Origin: Pseudomonas putida
Lineage (GTDB): Bacteria > Pseudomonadota > Gammaproteobacteria > Pseudomonadales > Pseudomonadaceae
NCBI RefSeq assembly: GCF_028682395.1
Contig: NZ_JANHLC010000014.1
Coordinates: 1-64,000, forward strand
Reading direction: 5' to 3'
Length of the DNA stretch: 64,000 nt
In this document: positions 1-10,685 of the stretch, piece by piece
How the letters are laid out: each line of letters opens with the position of its first letter
Numbering within the stretch: position 1 is the first letter of the stretch
Translations under genes and position numbers: made by a program
Notes under the pieces: generated by a model
The model's input: only the letters and a program-made list of their open reading frames with translations
What the model was told of the DNA's origin: nothing
Database searches by the model: none

Positions 1-13
1 ATCGTCAAGATTA
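1..13 (+). rRNA. rrf: 3' tip of 5S rRNA (partial)
   Basis: The window opens with ATCGTCAAGAT, which resembles the 3' strand of the terminal helix of Pseudomonas 5S rRNA as I remember it, and a strong terminator follows directly. In P. aeruginosa an rRNA operon also lies just upstream of birA. Only the last bases are inside the window, so the call rests on this short match plus context. Confidence 0.65.
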
Positions 14-20
14 AATTCCG

Positions 21-57
21 AAACCCCAATTGCGAAAGCAGTTGGGGTTTTGTTTTT
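21..57 (+). terminator. Rho-independent terminator of the rRNA operon
   Basis: A 13-bp stem (21-33 with 38-50, one G-U pair) closed by a GAAA tetraloop is followed by TGTTTTT. It sits immediately after the 5S rRNA end and before birA. Confidence 0.9.
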
Positions 58-164
58 GCGCGCAAAAAAAACATCTAATTGCTTGGGTTGACCTGGTCGT
101 GCCTTTCTATGCAACAGAGAAAGCCATCGCTATGATGCCTGCCTTACTGTGAAACGAGGCCAAC

Positions 165-1106
165 ATGTCGAGGTTGTTAGAGCTGCTCAAAGATGGCCAG
201 TTTCACTCGGGACAGGTGCTCGGCGAAATACTGGGTGTGAGCCGTAGCGCTGTTTGGAAGCGGCTCAAGCAGCTTGAGCTGGAGCTGGGCCTGAGTGTGC
301 ACAAAGTTCCAGGCCGGGGTTATCGGCTGGCTGCGCCGATCTTGTCGCTGTGTGAGGTCGATGGGGCTGGTTGGCCGGTTCATGTCCTGGATACGGTCGA
401 TTCGACCAATGCTGAAGCGTTGCGCTTGATCGAGCGCGGTGTTGTAGCGCCTTTTGTAGTGGTTGCAGAGCGCCAGGTTGCCGGAAGAGGGCGCCGTGGG
501 AGAGTGTGGTCTAGTCCTTATGGGCAGAACCTCTATTACAGCGCTGTGTTGAGGATCGACGGAGGAATGCGTCAGCTTGAAGGCTTAAGTTTGGTGGTAG
601 GTCTCGCGGTGTTGCGGATCTTGCGCGGTCTAGGCATTCGCCAGGCGGGGCTTAAGTGGCCAAATGATGTGTTGGTGCAAGGGCGAAAAATAGCGGGAAT
701 CCTGTTGGAGCTTGTGGGCGATCCCGCAGACGTTTGCCACGTGGTAGTAGGCGTTGGAATCAACGTTAATATGGTGAGCGTCGAGGGGGTAGATCAGCAG
801 TGGAGTTCTGTACGCCTTGAGACGGGTTCGGACATCGATCGAAACCAGCTGATACTCGCGCTCAATGAGGCTTTGCAATCGTATTTGAAGCGTTTTCATG
901 CCCTTGGTTTCTCATCTCTGCAGCAAGAGTGGGATGAAAATCATCTATGGCAAGGGCGGGAAGTGTCATTGATTGCAGGGGAAAATGTGATCAGTGGTGT
1001 GGTTTTGGGCGTTGATCAGCGCGGGGCGCTACGCCTGCTGGTCGATGGGCAGGAAGCTGTATTTAGTGGTGGTGAGCTCAGCCTGAGGTTGCGTAATGAT
1101 ACTTGA
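165..1106 (+). CDS. birA: Bifunctional biotin-[acetyl-CoA-carboxylase] ligase / biotin operon repressor BirA
   Basis: Makes biotinyl-5'-AMP and transfers biotin to the BCCP subunit of acetyl-CoA carboxylase; in this family it can also act as the biotin-responsive repressor. An N-terminal winged helix-turn-helix (about residues 15-55, with LGVSRSAVWKRL) precedes the ligase domain with the biotin/ATP loop GRGRRGR at 107-113 and KWPND at 164-168. A C-terminal SH3-like domain covers about 265-313. The start ATG follows a GAGG ribosome site. The gene overlaps coaX by 11 bp, so the two are co-translated. A possible -10 TATGAT lies at 131-136. No biotin genes are in view, so repressor activity is inferred from the HTH only. 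Confidence 0.97.
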   Translation: MSRLLELLKDGQFHSGQVLGEILGVSRSAVWKRLKQLELELGLSVHKVPGRGYRLAAPILSLCEVDGAGWPVHVLDTVDSTNAEALRLIERGVVAPFVVVAERQVAGRGRRGRVWSSPYGQNLYYSAVLRIDGGMRQLEGLSLVVGLAVLRILRGLGIRQAGLKWPNDVLVQGRKIAGILLELVGDPADVCHVVVGVGINVNMVSVEGVDQQWSSVRLETGSDIDRNQLILALNEALQSYLKRFHALGFSSLQQEWDENHLWQGREVSLIAGENVISGVVLGVDQRGALRLLVDGQEAVFSGGELSLRLRNDT

Positions 1107-1842
1107 GCTTGACTGTGGAAATAGTTTTATCAAATGGCGGGTTATTACCACCGAGTCGGCACAGGTTGTTGCAGGAGGTGTTGCTGACTCTGGTGCGGCA
1201 GTTATAGATGAGTTAAAGGGGCTGGCTGATATTTGCATCACTCATTCCCGACTGGTCAGTGTCAGGACGGATGAAGAGACCGAGTCTCTGGTGCTCTCTC
1301 TAGAGGCTGAGTATCGGATCGCGGTAGTGCGTGCCCGTTCCGCGAGAGAAGTGGCGGGTGTGCGCAATGGCTATGAAGACTACAGGCTATTAGGGCTGGA
1401 CCGCTGGTTGGCGCTGCTGGGGGCGTTCCATCTGGCGAGCCGCCCGTGTTTGGTTCTGGATTTTGGTACGGCAGCGACATCTGACTTTGTGGCTGTGGAT
1501 GGTGAGCATTTAGGGGGGTTCATCTGTCCTGGTATGCCGCTGATGCGCAGCCAGTTGCGGACTCATACGCGGCGCATTCGCTATGACGACAATGCCGCAG
1601 AGCTTGCGCTCCTTGACCTCGTTCCAGGGCGTGTAACCGCCGAGGCTGTGGAAAGAGGTTGTGCTCTGATGATCAGAGGGTTCGTTCACACTCAGCTGGA
1701 GATTGCTCGGGCTCGCTGGGGGGAGGACTTTACGGTCTTCCTGACAGGCGGGGATGCTGGCTTGGTGCGTGACCTGGTACCAGATGCCTGTGTTGTGCCT
1801 GATCTTGTGTTTGTGGGGTTGGGGATAGCTTGTCCCCTTTAA
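1096..1842 (+). CDS. coaX: Type III pantothenate kinase CoaX
   Basis: Phosphorylates pantothenate, the first step of coenzyme A synthesis; type III enzymes need a monovalent cation and are not feedback-inhibited by CoA. The ASKHA-fold motifs are visible: DCGNS near the N-terminus (phosphate loop, D6), the GLDR motif at 100-103, and DFGT at 122-125 followed by GGFICPGM. At 248 aa it has the normal length. It begins inside the 3' end of birA and is followed after 10 bp by the SPOR gene, so birA-coaX-SPOR looks like one transcript. Confidence 0.97.
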   Translation: MILELDCGNSFIKWRVITTESAQVVAGGVADSGAAVIDELKGLADICITHSRLVSVRTDEETESLVLSLEAEYRIAVVRARSAREVAGVRNGYEDYRLLGLDRWLALLGAFHLASRPCLVLDFGTAATSDFVAVDGEHLGGFICPGMPLMRSQLRTHTRRIRYDDNAAELALLDLVPGRVTAEAVERGCALMIRGFVHTQLEIARARWGEDFTVFLTGGDAGLVRDLVPDACVVPDLVFVGLGIACPL

Positions 1843-1852
1843 AGAGGTGTCT

Positions 1853-2305
1853 ATGCGCTGGCTGTTTCTGCTGCTGATTGTCCTGAATGTTTTCTATTAC
1901 GTGTGGCACCAGCAGGAGGCGCCTCTAAAGGCCAAGGATGTAACGCCTCTGGCGCTCTATCGCGGCACTCAACAGGATATACGCCTCCTAAGTGAGTCTG
2001 GGGGGGGAGTTAAGCGGCCTGCCGGGAGCTCGGGTGTTGCTGGATGGGCTGCGCCGAATTGCATGTACATAGGTGGCGTGGTCAATGAAGCGCGGCTCGC
2101 GCCCCTGGAAACTCGTCTTGCGGCCCTGGGCGTTAGGGGGCTGCGGGAGCATTTCGAGGGTGGCGAAAATCAAGGTTACTGGTTGAGGGTGCACCCCGAA
2201 AGCCGGGATTTGCTCGGGACGTTGGATCTGGAAGACCTTTCTAAAGAATTCAATGAGTTAAAACATAAAATAATGCCTTGCGAGGGCATTGCAAGTGACG
2301 AATAG
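1853..2305 (+). CDS. Small membrane-anchored SPOR-domain protein
   Basis: A 150-residue protein with one N-terminal membrane segment (WLFLLLIVLNVFYYVW) and a C-terminal part resembling the SPOR fold: a conserved start CMYIGGV, a helix with LETRLAALGV, and a final GYWLRVHP strand. SPOR domains bind denuded septal peptidoglycan, so a role at the cell envelope or division site is inferred. I chose ATG 1853 because AAAGAGG (1841-1847) is correctly spaced for it; the in-frame GTG at 1847 overlaps that ribosome site. It follows coaX closely. Its exact function is unknown to me. Confidence 0.8.
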   Translation: MRWLFLLLIVLNVFYYVWHQQEAPLKAKDVTPLALYRGTQQDIRLLSESGGGVKRPAGSSGVAGWAAPNCMYIGGVVNEARLAPLETRLAALGVRGLREHFEGGENQGYWLRVHPESRDLLGTLDLEDLSKEFNELKHKIMPCEGIASDE

Positions 2306-2408
2306 TTTGCATAGAATGGCGCCCGCTTCGCAGTGATCCTCTCTTCGGAAGGTGGGCAGTGAAGCGATAGTCATGCAGCTAAGTTCAGGTTTTTAATGAG
2401 AAAAGCGC

Positions 2409-2436
2409 TTGACAGAAGGGTGGAATGCTGTAGAAT
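2409..2436 (+). promoter_or_regulatory. Sigma70 promoter of the tRNA-Tyr-Gly-Thr operon
   Basis: TTGACA (2409-2414) and TAGAAT (2431-2436) are separated by 16 bp, and a GC-containing discriminator TCTGCC follows. The mature tRNA-Tyr starts 13 bp after the -10 box. This is the typical stable-RNA layout that is usually under stringent control. Confidence 0.88.
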
Positions 2437-2449
2437 TCTGCCTCGCTTA

Positions 2450-2534
2450 GGAGGGGTTCCCGAGCGGCCAAAGGGATCAGACTGTAAATCTGACGTCTAC
2501 GACTTCGAAGGTTCGAATCCTTCTCCCTCCACCA
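2450..2534 (+). tRNA. tRNA-Tyr (GTA)
   Basis: An 85-nt class II tRNA: acceptor GGAGGGG pairs with the 3' strand TCCCTCC. The anticodon GTA is at 2484-2486, the long variable arm is present, the T-loop is GGTTCGAATCC, and CCA is encoded. It is the first gene of a three-tRNA transcript. Confidence 0.97.
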
Positions 2535-2559
2535 TATTTAAGCGTGAATAGCAAGTTGT

Positions 2560-2633
<74 letters not shown>

Positions 2634-2659
2634 GATTTGCTGTTCGTGCAAAGTGTTTC

Positions 2660-2735
2660 GCTCTTGTAGCTCAGTTGGTAGAGCACACCCTTGGTAAGGG
2701 TGAGGTCAGCGGTTCAAATCCGCTCAAGAGCTCCA
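2660..2735 (+). tRNA. tRNA-Thr (GGT)
   Basis: A 76-nt cloverleaf with acceptor GCTCTTG pairing with CAAGAGC, anticodon GGT at 2693-2695, the T-arm motif GGTTCAAATCC and encoded CCA. It is the last tRNA of the operon and is followed at once by a terminator. Confidence 0.97.
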
Positions 2736-2741
2736 TATAAC

Positions 2742-2773
2742 AAGGCAGATATGAAAATATCTGCCTTTGTTTT
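2742..2773 (+). terminator. Terminator after tRNA-Thr
   Basis: The 11-bp stem AAGGCAGATAT / ATATCTGCCTT with a GAAA tetraloop is followed by TGTTTT. It ends the tRNA-Tyr-Gly-Thr transcript at the place where other pseudomonads continue into tufB. Confidence 0.8.
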
Positions 2774-2907
2774 AGGTGGCAGTGAAGGTGTTGCATGCTT
2801 CATTGGTCGCGTAGGCTGCTGGTGCATAGGCTAGTAGCTGAGTTAGGCGAATAAGTTGTTGAAATAGCTCTTCTAGGCCGACATAATGGTCGGCCTAATT
2901 TTGTTTT
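2774..2907 (+). promoter_or_regulatory. Promoter of tRNA-Trp-secE-nusG overlapping a terminator-like hairpin
   Basis: TTGAAA (2859-2864) and CATAAT (2882-2887) are 17 bp apart. The -10 box lies in the loop of a perfect 9-bp hairpin (2874-2882 with 2889-2897) that is followed by ATTTTGTTTT. The hairpin could terminate incoming transcripts, while the promoter would start RNA about 2893, inside its 3' arm. The rest of this 134-bp gap holds no ORF; it is the slot of the missing tufB. Confidence 0.65.
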
Positions 2908-2983
2908 AGGTCAGTAGCTCAATTGGCAGAGCGACGGTCTCCAAAACCGTAGGTTGGGGGTTCGATTCCCTCCTGACCTGCCA
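2908..2983 (+). tRNA. tRNA-Trp (CCA)
   Basis: A 76-nt cloverleaf with acceptor AGGTCAG, anticodon CCA at 2941-2943, T-arm GGTTCGATTCC and encoded CCA. SecE starts only 45 bp downstream, so the tRNA is probably processed from a shared transcript with secE-nusG. Confidence 0.97.
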
Positions 2984-3028
2984 GATTCACTCGGTGTATC
3001 TGGCTTTCTTTTCACAGGATCTCCTTAG

Positions 3029-3397
3029 ATGACTCCAAAAGCAGAAGCCCAAGATTCTCGCTTCGATGTGCTCAAGTGGCTTGTAGTAGTTGCTTTGGTT
3101 GTTGTTGGCGTTGTTGGGAATCATTATTACTCTGGTTCGCCAATCCTGTATCGCGTGCTCGCTCTGCTTGCTATCGCTGCTGTGGCCGCTTTTGTCGGTT
3201 TGCAGACAGCCAAAGGCAAGTCGTTCTTCGTGCTCGCCAAGGAAGCCCGTGCCGAGATCCGTAAAGTTGTATGGCCTACTCGCCAAGAAACAACGCAGAC
3301 CACGCTGATAGTCGTGGCTGTAGTTCTGGTTATGGCGCTGCTCTTGTGGGGGCTCGATTCCCTCCTGGGCTGGCTTGTTTCCTTGATTGTTGGCTAA
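3029..3397 (+). CDS. secE: Preprotein translocase subunit SecE
   Basis: Inner-membrane clamp subunit of SecYEG; SecY is encoded in the same window. At 122 aa it is the long three-helix gamma-proteobacterial form, with hydrophobic segments near residues 16-36, 41-59 and 91-112. The conserved cytosolic amphipathic stretch EIRKVVWPTRQET lies between the second and third. It sits between tRNA-Trp and nusG, the usual gammaproteobacterial order, and nusG begins 9 bp after its stop. Confidence 0.98.
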   Translation: MTPKAEAQDSRFDVLKWLVVVALVVVGVVGNHYYSGSPILYRVLALLAIAAVAAFVGLQTAKGKSFFVLAKEARAEIRKVVWPTRQETTQTTLIVVAVVLVMALLLWGLDSLLGWLVSLIVG

Positions 3398-3406
3398 GGG
3401 TGTCCC

Positions 3407-3940
3407 GTGGCTAAGCGTTGGTATGTTGTGCATGCTTACTCGGGTTACGAGAAGCATGTTATGCGCTCCTTGATTGAGCGTGTAAAGCTGGCAGGCATGG
3501 AAGATGGCTTTGGTGAAATTCTGGTCCCCACTGAAGAAGTGGTGGAAATGCGTAATGGCCAGAAACGCAAAAGCGAGCGTAAATTCTTCCCGGGTTACGT
3601 GCTTGTCCAAATGGATATGAATGAGGGTACTTGGCACTTGGTCAAGGATACTCCTCGGGTGATGGGTTTTATCGGCGGTACTGCCGACAAGCCGGCACCG
3701 ATCACTGATAAAGAGGCAGAAGCCATTCTGCGTCGCGTTGCTGATGGTAGCGATAAACCTAAGCCCAAGACTCTGTTCGAGCCGGGTGAGGTGGTTCGTG
3801 TTACTGACGGTCCGTTCGCTGATTTCAATGGCACTGTTGAAGAAGTTAACTACGAAAAAAGTCGCATCCAGGTGGCTGTGCTTATTTTCGGTCGCTCTAC
3901 TCCGGTAGAGCTTGAGTTTAGCCAGGTCGAAAAGGTCTAG
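3407..3940 (+). CDS. nusG: Transcription termination/antitermination protein NusG
   Basis: Binds RNA polymerase beta' clamp helices, suppresses pausing, and couples polymerase to Rho or to ribosomal protein S10. The NGN domain spans about residues 1-120 (RWYVVHAYSGYEKHV at the start), and the KOW domain is at the C-terminus (FEPGEVVRVTDGPFADFNGTVEEV). The start is GTG. The length of 177 aa is standard. It is the last gene of the tRNA-Trp-secE-nusG unit and is followed by a terminator. Confidence 0.98.
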   Translation: MAKRWYVVHAYSGYEKHVMRSLIERVKLAGMEDGFGEILVPTEEVVEMRNGQKRKSERKFFPGYVLVQMDMNEGTWHLVKDTPRVMGFIGGTADKPAPITDKEAEAILRRVADGSDKPKPKTLFEPGEVVRVTDGPFADFNGTVEEVNYEKSRIQVAVLIFGRSTPVELEFSQVEKV

Positions 3941-3955
3941 CTGAACAAGCATCCC

Positions 3956-3984
3956 AACCCCACAGTCCTAGGCTGTGGGGTTTT
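3956..3984 (+). terminator. Terminator after nusG
   Basis: The 10-bp perfect stem AACCCCACAG / CTGTGGGGTT with a 7-nt loop runs into TTTT. It separates secE-nusG from the L11 operon. Confidence 0.88.
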
Positions 3985-4057
3985 GTCGTCACTGGGATAA
4001 ACGCGCAAGTAACCGGGGAGCCTGAATAGGCGTTTGAACCCGTAATTGGAGTGCCTC

Positions 4058-4489
4058 ATGGCTAAGAAGATTACAGCTTACATCAAGCTTCAAGTGAAGG
4101 CCGCACAGGCCAACCCAAGCCCGCCCGTAGGTCCTGCTCTGGGTCAGCACGGCGTGAACATCATGGAATTCTGCAAGGCGTTCAACGCCCGTACCCAAGG
4201 CCAAGAGCCAGGTCTGCCGACTCCCGTGATCATCACTGTTTACAGTGACCGTAGCTTCACTTTCGAAACTAAGAGCACCCCTGCTTCGGTTCTGCTGAAG
4301 AAGGCTGCTGGTTTGACTAGCGGTTCCGCTCGTCCAAACACCGTTAAGGTTGGCACCGTGACTCGTGCTCAGCTGGAAGAAATCGCAAAAGTAAAAAATG
4401 CGGATCTGACTGCAGCTGATATGGAAGCAGCCGTGCGTACCATCGCCGGTTCTGCTCGTAGCATGGGCCTTAACGTGGAGGGTGTGTAA
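4058..4489 (+). CDS. rplK: 50S ribosomal protein L11
   Basis: Binds the GTPase-associated centre of 23S rRNA next to the L10-L12 stalk and is needed for RelA activation. The N-terminal domain has the proline-rich helix region PPVGPALGQHGVNIMEFC that faces the factor-binding site; the C-terminal rRNA-binding domain covers about 75-143. I chose ATG 4058 (143 aa, family length); the in-frame TTG at 4046 is part of the TTGGAG ribosome site. The stop overlaps the rplA start (TAATG). Confidence 0.98.
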   Translation: MAKKITAYIKLQVKAAQANPSPPVGPALGQHGVNIMEFCKAFNARTQGQEPGLPTPVIITVYSDRSFTFETKSTPASVLLKKAAGLTSGSARPNTVKVGTVTRAQLEEIAKVKNADLTAADMEAAVRTIAGSARSMGLNVEGV

Positions 4490-5184
4490 TGGCTAAGCTG
4501 ACCAAACGTCAAAAGGCAATCGCCGGCAAAATCGAAGCAGGCAAGTCCTACAGCTTCGTTGACGCCGCTGCTCTGCTGACCGAGCTGTCCACCGTTAAGT
4601 TCAGCGAGTCCGTTGACGTTGCTGTGAACCTCGGCGTTGACCCGCGTAAATCCGACCAGGTTGTACGTAGCGCTACTGTGCTGCCACACGGCACTGGCAA
4701 GACCGTTCGCGTAGCTGTCTTCACCCAAGGTCCAGCTGCTGAGGCCGCTCTGGCTGCCGGCGCTGACCGTGTAGGTATGGACGACCTGGCTGCTGAAATG
4801 AAAGGCGGCGACCTGAACTATGACGTAGTTATCGCATCCCCGGATGCCATGCGCGTTGTTGGTCAGTTGGGTCAAATCCTCGGTCCACGTGGCCTGATGC
4901 CTAACCCTAAGGTTGGTACCGTAACGCCAGACGTCGCTACCGCGGTTAAGAACGCGAAGGCTGGTCAGGTTCGTTATCGCACCGACAAAAACGGCATCAT
5001 CCACACTTCCGTTGGCAAGGTCGGTTTCGACGCTGTCAAACTGAAGGAAAACGTTGAAGCCCTGATCGCTGATCTGAAGCGTATCAAGCCAGCTTCTTCG
5101 AAAGGTATCTACGTCAAGCGCGTTACCCTGAGCACCACAATGGGTCCAGGTCTGATCATTGATCAAGGCTCGCTCGACGCGTAA
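4489..5184 (+). CDS. rplA: 50S ribosomal protein L1
   Basis: Forms the L1 stalk that handles deacylated tRNA at the E site; in E. coli it also represses translation of its own rplK-rplA mRNA. The 231-residue length and the conserved LGPRGLMPNPKVGTV segment are family-typical. The start codon overlaps the rplK stop by one base, which fits coupled translation. A long untranslated leader separates it from rplJ. Confidence 0.98.
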   Translation: MAKLTKRQKAIAGKIEAGKSYSFVDAAALLTELSTVKFSESVDVAVNLGVDPRKSDQVVRSATVLPHGTGKTVRVAVFTQGPAAEAALAAGADRVGMDDLAAEMKGGDLNYDVVIASPDAMRVVGQLGQILGPRGLMPNPKVGTVTPDVATAVKNAKAGQVRYRTDKNGIIHTSVGKVGFDAVKLKENVEALIADLKRIKPASSKGIYVKRVTLSTTMGPGLIIDQGSLDA

Positions 5185-5382
5185 GACAAAAGTTGGCGTG
5201 CTCGACACGCCAATTTGCAAGATTGGGGTCCCTGCCTGGCGGGGGCTGTCCAAGACCGTAGGCGACGCAAGTCTTAAACCTCAAGCCTACGCAGATGGTG
5301 CTCCCGGTTCCTTACCGAATCAGACACCAAAACGACATCCGGCCTCGGCCAGATGAAACGGTAACAAGCAGGAGTTAAACCC
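5185..5382 (+). promoter_or_regulatory. Ribosomal protein L10 leader (rplJL autoregulation)
   Basis: The 198 bp between rplA and rplJ contains no ORF of interest but several stems: an 8-bp hairpin TTGGCGTG / CACGCCAA (5193-5213) without a T-run, and GTAGGC / GCCTAC further down. Position and size match the structured leader to which the L10-L12 complex binds to repress rplJ-rplL in gammaproteobacteria. I did not fold it fully. Confidence 0.7.
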
Positions 5383-5883
5383 GTGGCAATTAAACTCGAA
5401 GACAAGAAGGCCATCGTCGCTGAAGTCAACGAGGCTGCCAAAGTCGCTCTGTCCGCTGTCGTGGCTGATGCCCGTGGTGTGACAGTAGGCGCAATGACCG
5501 GACTCCGTAAAGAGGCTCGTGAAGCTGGCGTATACGTACGTGTTGTACGTAACACCCTGCTGAAGCGCGCTGTTGCTGACACTGAATACAGTGTCCTCAA
5601 CGACGTGTTCACTGGCCCGACCTTGATCGCATTCTCCAACGAACATCCTGGTGCTGCTGCCCGTTTGTTCAAAGAGTTTGCTAAAGGTCAGGATAAGTTC
5701 GAGATCAAGGCAGCTGCGTTCGAGGGCAAGTTCCTCGCAGCTAATCAGATCGACGTACTGGCAAGCCTGCCGACCCGTGACGAAGCAATTTCCCAGCTGA
5801 TGAGCGTGATTCAAGGCGCTACCAGCAAATTGGCTCGTACTCTGGCGGCCCTTCGCGACCAGAAAGAAGCTGCCGCAGCCTAA
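5383..5883 (+). CDS. rplJ: 50S ribosomal protein L10
   Basis: Anchors the L7/L12 dimers to 23S rRNA at the base of the stalk and, as the L10-L12 complex, acts as the translational repressor of this operon. The N-terminal globular rRNA-binding part is followed by a C-terminal helix (about 135-166) that docks L12 dimers. The start is GTG after GGAG. The length of 166 aa is normal. It forms a pair with rplL 79 bp downstream. Confidence 0.98.
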   Translation: MAIKLEDKKAIVAEVNEAAKVALSAVVADARGVTVGAMTGLRKEAREAGVYVRVVRNTLLKRAVADTEYSVLNDVFTGPTLIAFSNEHPGAAARLFKEFAKGQDKFEIKAAAFEGKFLAANQIDVLASLPTRDEAISQLMSVIQGATSKLARTLAALRDQKEAAAA

Positions 5884-5962
5884 GGCTCAGCAACCTCTTT
5901 TGCGTTTATTGTTTATTTCGATGGCCGCGTAGGCTGTCACCCCAATACAGGAATTTATAGTC

Positions 5963-6328
5963 ATGTCTCTGACTAACGAGCAAATCATCGAAGCAATCGG
6001 CGAGAAATCCGTTCTGGAAATCGTTGAGCTGATCAAAGCCATGGAAGAGAAGTTCGGCGTTTCCGCTGCTGCTGCTTCCGCTGGCCCAGCTGCAGCTGCT
6101 GCCGTTGTTGAAGAACAAACTGAATTCAACGTCATGCTGCTGGAAGCTGGCGAGAAGAAAGTTAACGTGATCAAGGCTGTACGTGAACTGACCGGTCTGG
6201 GCCTGAAAGAAGCCAAGGCTGTAGTTGACGGCGCTCCTGCCATGGTTCTGGAAGCTGTTGCCAAAGACGCAGCTGACAAAGCCAAAGCAGCTCTGGAAGA
6301 AGCAGGCGCTAAAGTCGAGCTGAAGTAA
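5963..6328 (+). CDS. rplL: 50S ribosomal protein L7/L12
   Basis: Multicopy stalk protein that recruits and stimulates translational GTPases. The N-terminal dimerization region (about 1-36) is followed by an Ala-rich flexible hinge (about 37-54) and the C-terminal factor-binding domain with KVNVIKAVRELTGLGLKEAK. It is acidic, 121 aa. A terminator-like attenuator follows, so only part of the transcripts are expected to continue into rpoBC. Confidence 0.98.
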   Translation: MSLTNEQIIEAIGEKSVLEIVELIKAMEEKFGVSAAAASAGPAAAAAVVEEQTEFNVMLLEAGEKKVNVIKAVRELTGLGLKEAKAVVDGAPAMVLEAVAKDAADKAKAALEEAGAKVELK

Positions 6329-6374
6329 GCATCGACTTTGCGTCTCCAGCCCAAGCGTTAAGCAGAAGGCTGAT

Positions 6375-6403
6375 GGCTGGTGGCTCTTGCCACCGGCCTT
6401 TTT
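6375..6403 (+). terminator. Attenuator between rplL and rpoB
   Basis: A 10-bp stem GGCTGGTGGC / GCCACCGGCC with a TCTT loop is followed by TTTTT. In E. coli an attenuator in the same position lowers rpoBC expression relative to the ribosomal proteins; the same role is inferred here. The remaining intergenic sequence to rpoB shows no ORF. Confidence 0.85.
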
Positions 6404-6548
6404 CCGTTATTGGCGACCGACTAGGTCGGTGTCGATAGCGTGCTGTAACCACCCGATATGGTGGCGCAAACCAAGGGGTTTGCACGATTTTCTGGCTGCT
6501 CCCGTCGGGAGGGGCCAAACAAGCAGGTGACCAAGCTGGGGAACGCTG

Positions 6549-10622
<4,074 letters not shown>

Positions 10623-10636
10623 CACGTGACGCGATC

Positions 10637-10663
10637 GAGAGCGGGGCAGGATAGCCCGCTCTC
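10637..10663 (+). other. rpoB-rpoC intercistronic hairpin
   Basis: The perfect 9-bp inverted repeat GAGAGCGGG / CCCGCTCTC has a 9-nt loop and no T-run. It ends 9 bp before the rpoC ribosome site AGGAGG. It could be an RNA stability or processing element or could affect rpoC translation. Confidence 0.6.
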
Positions 10664-10685
10664 TGCTCCGCCAGGAGGAAAGGCC

